Below, piece by piece: positions 6,150 to 12,139 of a stretch of DNA of 12,139 nt. Position 1 is the first letter of the stretch; every line of letters begins with the position of its first letter. The notes under the pieces are model-generated. The model worked only from the letters and a program-made list of their open reading frames with translations. It was not told the DNA's origin and made no database searches. The DNA is from JANQKX01 sp039028695 (GTDB lineage Bacteria > Pseudomonadota > Alphaproteobacteria > Kiloniellales > Kiloniellaceae): positions 1 through 12,139 of the forward strand of contig JBCCHN010000156.1 in assembly GCA_039028695.1 (NCBI GenBank), given 5' to 3'. A program made the translations under genes and the position numbers.

Positions 6150-7391
6150 CTACCCAGCTTCTTGCGATAGCTCATTTCGGATCGCGATGATGGCGCGCAG
6201 GGCATCAATGGTAAAGCTCGGGACCAGGTAATCGGGCCAACTAGAGAGTTTTACGGCAACCAACTGGCTGGACGGATCAATGTAAATGAGTTGGCCAAAG
6301 ACGCCGCGCGCCATGTAGTCGCCGTGATCCACGTTATGCACCCACCACTGGTTTGAATAGGCCCCCTTGGGGCTGACGCCTGTATAAGGTTCGCCGAAGA
6401 GATTGGCATCGCCGGTTCCGCTGGCCGCGACCCAATCCGCGGGGACCACCTGTTGATCCTCCACCTGGCCGCCGTTCGCCATCATCAGGCCGAAGCGGGC
6501 GTAGTCCCTAAGGGTTGCGTTGAAGCCCCCGTCGGCGAGGGGCGTGCCGGCCGTGTCCACGGTGAAGGAAGCGTCCTTTTCGGCACCGATCTTTTGCCAG
6601 ATCTCCCGGCTCACCAGCTCGGCTAGGCCCGTGTCCGTAACCCGCTGTAAAACCCAGCCGATGACATCGGTTTCAATGGAGCGATACTGGAAAATCTCTC
6701 CATGCTCGCGGGCCTTTTGCAAGGTGAGGATCACATCATAAATTGTCTCGCGGGTGACGTCGGCAGGAGTCGGCCGCCAGCCCGAGGCATAATCGATTCG
6801 GGTGATGTCCGAGCCTTCCACGCCGTAGTTTTCGTCAAAATGGACGCCGCTGGTCATGTTGAGCACGTGGGAGAGGTTGGCATCGCCATAGCCACAAACG
6901 GCGAGTTCGGGAACGTAGTCCGCTAAGGGCTTTTGCGGATCAATGAGGCCGCGCCCGATGATGATGCCGGCTAGACTGCCCACAATGGACTTAGCGACCG
7001 ATTGGGAGAGATGGGCCGTGGCAGCGCTCATGCCGTTGTCATAGTGCTCCATCACTACGCGGCCGCGATGCAGGACCAAAAAGCCGTCGGTATAGCTCTG
7101 CGCCAAGAGCTGGGCGACGGTCCTTTCCTCGCCATCCAGCGCGGTAAAGGCGATGTCGGATAGGTTGTCGATGGCATAGGGCAGCTCGCGGATTGCTCCA
7201 ACTCCGCGAGAGACTTCCACCGTGGGGATCAAGGCTCTGACATTCTGGAATGACCAGCGGTTAAAGGGGGGCATGTCCCAGTTATCCAGAGTCGGGCGCG
7301 ACTCGGGCGGAGGCGGGAAGCCCTCCATGATGTTGCTGTCCTTCGCCGTGGCTGGGGAGACGCTGGAAAGGGGGGCTGGCTGATCTGGCAT
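6150..7391 (-). CDS. Serine hydrolase, class C beta-lactamase / NylB-like family
   Basis: The protein is 413 residues from the ATG at 7391. The first 21 residues are low-complexity and a second ATG at 7328 (M22, starting MEGFPPPPES) has GAAGGA upstream, so the real protein may begin there, as the family-like N-terminus does. There is no signal peptide, which argues against a periplasmic beta-lactamase and for a cytoplasmic amidase or esterase. The catalytic S-x-x-K is S131-V-A-K134. The second motif is Y236-R-S rather than Y-x-N, as in 6-aminohexanoate-dimer hydrolase (NylB) relatives, and FDENYGVEGSD (185-195) aligns by eye with the NylB loop bearing its substrate-contacting tyrosine. The third motif is G363-V-F-G366 in place of KTG or HxG. 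Family members cleave small amides or esters through an acyl-serine. It is divergent from the oppABCD importer and likely acts on what that imports (inference). Family confident, substrate unknown. Confidence 0.9.
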   Translation of the reverse strand: MPDQPAPLSSVSPATAKDSNIMEGFPPPPESRPTLDNWDMPPFNRWSFQNVRALIPTVEVSRGVGAIRELPYAIDNLSDIAFTALDGEERTVAQLLAQSYTDGFLVLHRGRVVMEHYDNGMSAATAHLSQSVAKSIVGSLAGIIIGRGLIDPQKPLADYVPELAVCGYGDANLSHVLNMTSGVHFDENYGVEGSDITRIDYASGWRPTPADVTRETIYDVILTLQKAREHGEIFQYRSIETDVIGWVLQRVTDTGLAELVSREIWQKIGAEKDASFTVDTAGTPLADGGFNATLRDYARFGLMMANGGQVEDQQVVPADWVAASGTGDANLFGEPYTGVSPKGAYSNQWWVHNVDHGDYMARGVFGQLIYIDPSSQLVAVKLSSWPDYLVPSFTIDALRAIIAIRNELSQEAG

Positions 7392-7409
7392 GGGGAAAAC
7401 CTAAAAATG

Positions 7410-7419
7410 TTTTGCAAAA
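7410..7419. promoter_or_regulatory. Palindrome TTTTGCAAAA, candidate operator upstream of the hydrolase
   Basis: A perfect 10-bp palindrome lies 18 bp before the serine hydrolase ATG, in an AT-rich part of the 212-bp divergent control region. Its position would suit a repressor or activator site, or overlap with the core promoter. No regulator gene is in the window to match it to. Confidence 0.4.
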
Positions 7420-7517
7420 GTGTTCAAACTGGTGGTCCCAACAAGGGCCCGGGCTTGGAGGGTACGCATGGGAGTGATAGCATCTTGAACAAAGGGGGGT
7501 AACGGCTTTTTTCGCGC

Positions 7518-7545
7518 CTGCTTGATGGGAGCGACCTTCAAGCGG
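7518..7545. promoter_or_regulatory. Inverted repeat upstream of oppA
   Basis: GCTTGA (7520-7525) and TCAAGC (7538-7543) form an inverted repeat with a 12-nt spacer, extended by one wobble and one C-G pair on the outside. It lies about 60 bp before the oppA start codon on the transporter side of the divergent region. It could be an operator or a leader hairpin. I could not fix a convincing -35/-10 pair for oppA. Confidence 0.4.
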
Positions 7546-7603
7546 CTGTGTGAGGGCCGACGATCGCCGTAACACAAATCATCCAGCAGAGGAGGGAACA
7601 AGC

Positions 7604-9199
7604 ATGCGCGCTCTATTCATCACCTGTGCCATTGCTCTGGCGGCAAGCCTGCCCATGTCGGCTTACACCACCGCCGTTCAGGCCGAGGTCGTCTATCACC
7701 GGGGCAACACCGCCGATCCGGAAACCTTAGACCAGCACAAGACCTCCACCGTTTATGAAGGGCATGTGCTGCGAGACCTCTATGAGGGACTGGTCATCTA
7801 TGACGCCAAGGCCCAGGTGGTGCCAGGCGTCGCGGAAAGCTGGTCGGTCTCGGATGACGGCACGGTTTATTCCTTCAAACTGCGCCCTGACGCCAAGTGG
7901 TCCAACGGAGATCCAGTCACGGCGGGGGATTTTGTCTATTCCTTGCGCCGCATCATGGATCCGGAAACCGGTGCCAAGTACGCCAGCATTCTCTATCCCA
8001 TCAAGAACGCGCAAAAGATCAACGAAGGCGAGGGTGCGCCGGAGGAGTTGGGCGTTGCCGCTGCGGACGATCAAACGCTGGAGATCACGCTGGAGGCCTC
8101 TACGCCTTATTTCCTTGAACTTTTGACCCATCAGACTGGTCTGCCAGTGCATCAAGCCTCGGTGGATCAGCACGGCAGCGACTTTGTCAAGCCAGGCAAT
8201 ATGGTCAGCAATGGAGCTTATATCTTAGCCGAGTTTGTGCCCAACGCTCATATAAAGGCGGTCAAAAACCCGAACTTTCACGATGCCGCCAACGTGCAGA
8301 TCGATACAGTTTTTTATTATCCCACCGAGGATCGGGGCTCGGCGCTGAGACGCTTCCAGGCCGGCGAGTTGCACTCCAACAACGATGTGCCCACCGAGCA
8401 GATCAAGTTCATGCGGGAAAACCTGGGCGATCAGTTCCGGGTAGCGCCCTATCTGGGCACTTACTACTACGCTGTTAAAGCCGACAAGGATCCCTTCCAA
8501 GATCCCCGGGTGCGCCGGGCCTTGTCGCTTTTGATCGACCGGGAATTCCTGGCCGAGGAAATCTGGGGCGGTGTCATGGTGCCAGGCTATTCCTTTGTGC
8601 CGCCGGGCATCGGCAATTATGGAGAGCCCGCCTTTGCCGACTATAAGGAAGCCTCCATGTTCGACCGGGAGGACGAGGCGATCGCCCTCTTGAAGGAAGC
8701 CGGCTTTGACGAGGGCAATCCCCTTGAGGTCGAGATTCGTTATAACACCTCGGAAAACCACAAGAATACGGCTGTCGCCATTGCCGACATGTGGAAACCG
8801 GCGGGCATCGATGTAAAGATGCTCAACACGGACACCAAGACCCACTATGCCCACCTGCGCGATAAGGGAGATTACGACGTGGCCCGGGCCGGTTGGATCG
8901 GCGACTATTCCGATCCGCAAAATTTCCTCTTCATGGTGGAGAGCGATAACGACGGTTTTAACTACGCCAACTACAACAATCCTGAATACGATGCCTTGAT
9001 GGATAAGGCCGCGGTCACCAGCGATCTGGAGGAGCGGGCAATGGTTTTGAAGCAAGCCGAGGAGATCTTCATGCGGGATCTACCCTTTGTGCCGCTGCTT
9101 TATTATTCCTCGCTCAGCCTAGTGTCCGACAAGCTGGACGGGTGGGAGGACAATATACAAAACGTCCATGCCACCCGTTGGATGTCCATCGCCGAATAA
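7604..9199 (+). CDS. oppA: Oligopeptide ABC transporter, periplasmic substrate-binding protein (OppA-like)
   Basis: The start is the ATG at 7604, 7 nt after GGAGGG (7591-7596); an earlier in-frame start at 7550 would put 18 residues before the signal peptide and is rejected. The product has 531 residues. A signal peptide covers 1-27 (MRALF, a hydrophobic core, then VQA before EVVYHRG). The mature protein is a family 5 solute-binding protein: LYEGLVIYD, PGVAESW, LRPDAKWSNGDPVTAGDFVYS, NGAYIL, a YLGTYYYAVK strand, RRALSLLIDRE and, near the C-terminus, DVARAGWIGDYSDP. It follows Escherichia coli OppA closely along its length, including the aspartate in GDYSDP that corresponds to the residue gripping the peptide N-terminus in E. 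coli OppA. This favours a peptide or a compound with a free alpha-amino group as ligand. It is the first gene of the importer operon; the permease starts 54 bp downstream. Family very confident, exact ligand unknown. Confidence 0.95.
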   Translation: MRALFITCAIALAASLPMSAYTTAVQAEVVYHRGNTADPETLDQHKTSTVYEGHVLRDLYEGLVIYDAKAQVVPGVAESWSVSDDGTVYSFKLRPDAKWSNGDPVTAGDFVYSLRRIMDPETGAKYASILYPIKNAQKINEGEGAPEELGVAAADDQTLEITLEASTPYFLELLTHQTGLPVHQASVDQHGSDFVKPGNMVSNGAYILAEFVPNAHIKAVKNPNFHDAANVQIDTVFYYPTEDRGSALRRFQAGELHSNNDVPTEQIKFMRENLGDQFRVAPYLGTYYYAVKADKDPFQDPRVRRALSLLIDREFLAEEIWGGVMVPGYSFVPPGIGNYGEPAFADYKEASMFDREDEAIALLKEAGFDEGNPLEVEIRYNTSENHKNTAVAIADMWKPAGIDVKMLNTDTKTHYAHLRDKGDYDVARAGWIGDYSDPQNFLFMVESDNDGFNYANYNNPEYDALMDKAAVTSDLEERAMVLKQAEEIFMRDLPFVPLLYYSSLSLVSDKLDGWEDNIQNVHATRWMSIAE

Positions 9200-9253
9200 G
9201 GTCGTTTGGCCTGCCTTATTTGGCGGCGTCGGAGTCGAGGAGGGGATCGCGGC

Positions 9254-10177
9254 ATGCTGAGCTATGCGTTGCGTCGGCTCTTGTCCGCGATCCCCACTCT
9301 TTTTGTCATCATCACCTTGTCATTTTTCCTGATCCGTGTGGCGCCGGGTGGCCCCTTCGATTTGGAGCGGCCCCTGGAAGCCAAGGTGATGGAGAACCTG
9401 ATGCGTATCTATCAGCTCGATAAGCCCCTTTGGGAACAGTACTTTATCTATATGAAGAACGTGCTGTCTGGGGATCTGGGGCCGAGCTTTTATTTCCGTG
9501 ATTTCACCGTGGCCGACCTCTTCCGGCAGGGTTTGCCCATCTCTATTCAGTTGGGGGCCAGCGCCTTGCTTCTGGCGCTACTCGTAGGCTCGGCCCTGGG
9601 GGTTGTCGCGGCGCTCCGCCAGAATCGGGGCACCGACTATGGGGTCATGGCGGCGGCAACCATCGGCATCACGGTTCCCAACTTTGTCGTGGCGCCGCTC
9701 TTGACCTTGGTCTTGGCCATTTGGCTGGGCTGGTTGCCGGCGGGCGGTTGGGGGAACGGGGCCTGGGCCAATAAAATCCTGCCCATCGTGACCTTGGCCT
9801 TGCCTCAAGTGGCGGTGGTGGCCCGCCTGACCCGAGCGTCCATGATCGAGACCCTGCGCGCCCACCACATCCGCACCGCTCGGGCTCTGGGCCTGCCGGG
9901 CCATGTGGTGGTGGGGGTGCACGCCCTGCGCGGTGCGCTCTTGCCGGTCGTCTCCTACCTGGGGCCCGCGGCAGCGGCCCTTCTCACCGGCTCGGTGATT
10001 GTCGAGACCATCTTCGGCATCCCCGGTGTGGGCCGCTATTTTGTCCAATCCGCCCTGAACCGAGATTATACCCTGGTCATGGGAACGGTAATCGTGATTG
10101 CTGTTTTTGTCATTCTTTTCAACCTTATCGTGGATCTTTTTTATGCGTTGCTGGATCCACGGGTGCGCTACGACTGA
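9254..10177 (+). CDS. oppB: Oligopeptide ABC transporter permease, OppB/DppB type
   Basis: I place the start at the ATG 9254 (307 residues, MLSYALRRLL), with GAGGAGGGG at 9237-9245 as ribosome binding site, rather than at 9206. The usual family length is about 306. Residues 1-30 form the first membrane helix after a basic YALRRLL start, followed by RVAPGGPFD, the typical post-TM1 motif. Then come LSGDLGPSF, as in E. coli OppB, several more hydrophobic segments, and the cytoplasmic coupling loop TARALGLP for docking on the ATPases. The C-terminus ends with YALLDPRVRYD, characteristic of the family. It forms the inner-membrane channel together with the next permease, whose ATG begins 10 nt after this stop. 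Confidence 0.95.
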   Translation: MLSYALRRLLSAIPTLFVIITLSFFLIRVAPGGPFDLERPLEAKVMENLMRIYQLDKPLWEQYFIYMKNVLSGDLGPSFYFRDFTVADLFRQGLPISIQLGASALLLALLVGSALGVVAALRQNRGTDYGVMAAATIGITVPNFVVAPLLTLVLAIWLGWLPAGGWGNGAWANKILPIVTLALPQVAVVARLTRASMIETLRAHHIRTARALGLPGHVVVGVHALRGALLPVVSYLGPAAAALLTGSVIVETIFGIPGVGRYFVQSALNRDYTLVMGTVIVIAVFVILFNLIVDLFYALLDPRVRYD

Positions 10178-10186
10178 GCCCCGGAC

Positions 10187-11329
10187 ATGGCCCAACACAG
10201 CTTGACCGAACCCCTTGAACGCGCCAATGGAGCGACTGCTCCAGGACGCTCCCTGTGGGCGGATGCTTGGCTGCGGCTGCGGGCCAATAAGGCGGCGGTG
10301 GTCAGCGCCTTTGCTTTGCTGGTCATTGCCCTGGCCAGCGTGGTGGGGCCTTGGCTCAGCACCCATGACTTCGATGCGGTCTATCCCAGCTATGTGAAGG
10401 TGCCGGCAAGCCTGGAGGGCTATCCTGATGCGGAGATGATCGAGCCGGCCCTCACCAAGGCCCTGCGCCGGGCTCGTTTGACCATGGAGAGCTGGGAATT
10501 AGAAGGAGACAGGGTGTACTTCATGGTGACCTCAAAACGACCCATCGACGACCGAACGACCCGTTATTTAGATCGCGCCGATATCTTTCATGATACCCAA
10601 ATCGAGTCGCAAAACGACGACGCCACGGCCATGGAGATGTCCGCCGGTTTGCAGCGGCAATATTTTTACTTCGGTACGGATTCGAACGGTAGAGATCTTT
10701 TGACCCGCACCTTGATGGCGGGACGGGTTTCCCTGACCATCGGGCTGCTAGCCACCTTCGTCGCTCTTTTGATCGGCGTCACCTATGGCGCGGTCTCGGG
10801 CTATTTTGGCGGCCGGGTGGATCTGGTCATGATGCGGATCGTGGACATTCTCTATTCCCTGCCGTTCATTTTTTTCGTCATTTTGCTGGTGGTCTTTTTC
10901 GGGCGCAATTTCATCTTGATGTTCATCGCCGTCGGGGCGGTGGAGTGGCTGGACATGGCGCGCATCGTGCGCGGCCAGACCCTCTCCATCAAACGCCAGG
11001 AATACGTTCAGGCGGCCGAGGCCATGGGCGTAGACAGCCGGGGCATCTTGAAGCGCCACATCGTGCCCAACACATTGGGTCCGGTCGTTGTCTACATGAC
11101 CCTTCTGGTGCCCAAGGTAATCTTGCTGGAGAGCTTTTTGTCCTTCCTGGGGTTGGGTGTGCAAGAGCCCATGACGAGCTGGGGCGTGCTGATTTCGGAA
11201 GGCGCCCGTAACATTCAAGGCGCCCCTTGGATGTTGATCTTTCCCTCGATCTTTTTGACCACGACCCTCTTTGCCTTGAACTTTATCGGTGACGGTTTGC
11301 GGGACGCCTTGGACCCGAAGGATCGCTGA
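10187..11329 (+). CDS. oppC: Oligopeptide ABC transporter permease, OppC/DppC type with an enlarged periplasmic segment
   Basis: The product has 380 residues, about 80 longer than the roughly 300 of E. coli OppC. An N-terminal cytoplasmic stretch leads to the first membrane helix at about 36-57. A long hydrophilic segment (about 60-158) follows before FGTDSNGRDLLTR (162-174), which is the family's GTDxxGRD motif normally found soon after TM1. The remaining helices and the coupling loop (QAAEAMGV, then LKRHIVPN) are typical, and the C-terminus GDGLRDALDPKDR matches the family. The extra segment should face the periplasm, next to the binding protein. Start: the ATG at 10187 sits 10 nt after the oppB stop with only a weak ribosome binding site, so translational coupling is likely. 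The oppD start follows 4 nt after its stop. Confidence 0.95.
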   Translation: MAQHSLTEPLERANGATAPGRSLWADAWLRLRANKAAVVSAFALLVIALASVVGPWLSTHDFDAVYPSYVKVPASLEGYPDAEMIEPALTKALRRARLTMESWELEGDRVYFMVTSKRPIDDRTTRYLDRADIFHDTQIESQNDDATAMEMSAGLQRQYFYFGTDSNGRDLLTRTLMAGRVSLTIGLLATFVALLIGVTYGAVSGYFGGRVDLVMMRIVDILYSLPFIFFVILLVVFFGRNFILMFIAVGAVEWLDMARIVRGQTLSIKRQEYVQAAEAMGVDSRGILKRHIVPNTLGPVVVYMTLLVPKVILLESFLSFLGLGVQEPMTSWGVLISEGARNIQGAPWMLIFPSIFLTTTLFALNFIGDGLRDALDPKDR

Positions 11330-11332
11330 GAG

Positions 11333-12139
11333 ATGAAGGGAAAGAATAAAGATCAAGAAGCGGGAGCCGTTCTCGACATAACCGGTCTGAAGGTCACCTT
11401 CGACACGCCGGACGGCGCGGTGCGGGCGGTCAAAGGGATCGATATTCAGGTCGGCGCCAGGGAGACCATCGCCGTGGTGGGCGAATCCGGGTCGGGCAAA
11501 AGCCAGGTCATGATGGCGGCCATGGGCCTCTTGGCGCAAAACGGCCGGGCCACTGGTTCAGTCCGCTATCGGGAGCAGGAAATTCTGGGCCTGCCGACCC
11601 GGGACTTGAATCGGGTGCGCGGCGAAAGGATCTCCATGATCTTTCAAGAGCCCATGACGTCGCTGGATCCTCTCTATCCCATCGGCCGGCAAATCGCCGA
11701 GCCCTTGCGCTATCATCAGCGTTTGTCCCGCCCGGCGGCCCGGAAAAGGGTATTGGCGCTCTTGGACCTGGTGCAGATCCCAGACCCGGACCGGCGAGTG
11801 CGAGCCTATGCCCACGAGCTTTCCGGCGGACAGCGCCAGCGGGTCATGATCGCCATGGCCTTGGCGAATGATCCCGACGTGTTGATCGCCGACGAGCCCA
11901 CCACGGCCCTGGACGTGACCATTCAGGCGGACATCCTGGCGCTTTTGGCGGATCTGCAAAAACGCCTGGGCATGGCCATCGTCTTCATCACCCACGACTT
12001 GGGAATCGTACGCCGCATTGCCGATCGAGTCTATGTGATGAAAGGCGGCGTTGTGGTGGAGCAAGGCCCGACGGCGCAGGTTTTTGAGGCGCCAAGAGAG
12101 GCTTATACCAAGATGCTGCTGGCCGCGGAGCCCAGCGGG
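11333..12139 (+). CDS. oppD: Oligopeptide ABC transporter ATP-binding protein, OppD type, 3'-truncated by the window
   Basis: The frame runs without a stop from the ATG at 11333 to the last base (269 codons seen; relatives are about 320-330 or, when fused to OppF, about 530-600). AAGGA lies about 11 nt upstream, inside the end of oppC. All ABC ATPase motifs are present: Walker A GESGSGKS (50-57), Q-loop FQEPMTSLDP (104-113), signature LSGGQRQR (163-170), Walker B VLIADEPTTALD (183-194) and the switch histidine in ITHD (219-222). The MTSLDP wording is typical of OppD/DppD proteins. It energises import with the permeases upstream. The C-terminal OppD/F cysteine-rich iron-sulfur tail would fall outside the window, as would an oppF partner, so a fused OppDF cannot be excluded. 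Confidence 0.95.
   Translation, partial: MKGKNKDQEAGAVLDITGLKVTFDTPDGAVRAVKGIDIQVGARETIAVVGESGSGKSQVMMAAMGLLAQNGRATGSVRYREQEILGLPTRDLNRVRGERISMIFQEPMTSLDPLYPIGRQIAEPLRYHQRLSRPAARKRVLALLDLVQIPDPDRRVRAYAHELSGGQRQRVMIAMALANDPDVLIADEPTTALDVTIQADILALLADLQKRLGMAIVFITHDLGIVRRIADRVYVMKGGVVVEQGPTAQVFEAPREAYTKMLLAAEPSG

Noticed and set aside
6150..7391. Antibiotic-resistance beta-lactamase
   Set aside because: There is no signal peptide, the second motif is Y-R-S rather than Y-x-N and the third is not KTG; the family resemblance is to NylB-type amidases and esterases.
7550..7603. Upstream start for oppA
   Set aside because: The codons before 7604 would precede a clean signal peptide, and the strong GGAGGG ribosome binding site serves the ATG at 7604.
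8225..9055. Minus-strand open frame (276 codons) opposite oppA
   Set aside because: oppA is certain from end to end by family motifs; the antisense frame has no domain or ribosome binding site.
9206..9253. Upstream start for oppB
   Set aside because: The extra 16 residues contain the ribosome binding site for the ATG at 9254, which gives the usual family length and N-terminus.
9578..10366. Minus-strand open frame spanning the oppB/oppC junction
   Set aside because: It is rich in Gln, Gly, His and Arg, typical of an antisense shadow of membrane-protein codons, and crosses two real genes.
10748..11539. Minus-strand open frame opposite oppC and oppD
   Set aside because: It is antisense to two confident transporter genes, with a His/Gln/Asp-rich shadow composition.

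Overview
The window reads as a stretch of a Gram-negative bacterial chromosome, most likely an alphaproteobacterium (perhaps Rhodospirillales-like). This rests on GC-rich coding sequence with many TTG leucine codons, a Tat-type signal peptide, an oppABCD-type importer with an exported binding protein, and the style of the FAD oxidoreductase and NylB-like hydrolase. No rRNA, tRNA, CRISPR array, transposase or phage structural gene is visible, so the assignment is an inference from protein style only.

Layout. (1) Positions 1-2768, plus strand: the 3' part of a gene for a parallel beta-helix (pectate-lyase-like) protein with an Asp/Gly/Ser-rich N-terminal linker. It is followed, after a hairpin-rich spacer, by a Tat-exported protein whose C-terminal half has the look of an allene-oxide-cyclase/dirigent-type beta-barrel. 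A strong intrinsic terminator closes this unit. (2) 2875-4176, plus strand: a single DAO-family FAD-dependent oxidoreductase, converging on the next unit with a small hairpin between them. (3) 5882-4250, minus strand: a two-gene unit with a fumarylpyruvate-hydrolase-like FAH protein first and an isocitrate-lyase/PEP-mutase superfamily protein that lacks the lyase cysteine loop second. (4) 7391-6150, minus strand: a cytoplasmic serine hydrolase of the class C beta-lactamase / 6-aminohexanoate-dimer hydrolase (NylB) type. (5) 7604-12139, plus strand: an oligopeptide-type ABC importer operon, oppA-oppB-oppC-oppD, with oppD cut by the window end. It is divergent from the hydrolase across a 212-bp control region carrying several inverted repeats.

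Working model (inference): regions 2-5 form a scavenging and catabolic locus. The Opp-type transporter would bring in a peptide or other amide-containing compound, the NylB-like hydrolase would cut an amide or ester bond in the cytoplasm, the FAD oxidoreductase would oxidise an amine (amino-acid or opine-like) fragment, and the FAH and PEP-mutase-type enzymes would split 2-oxoacid intermediates towards central metabolism. The substrate cannot be read from sequence. Region 1 looks unrelated in function and is a surface or exported protein pair. No regulator gene is present in the window.
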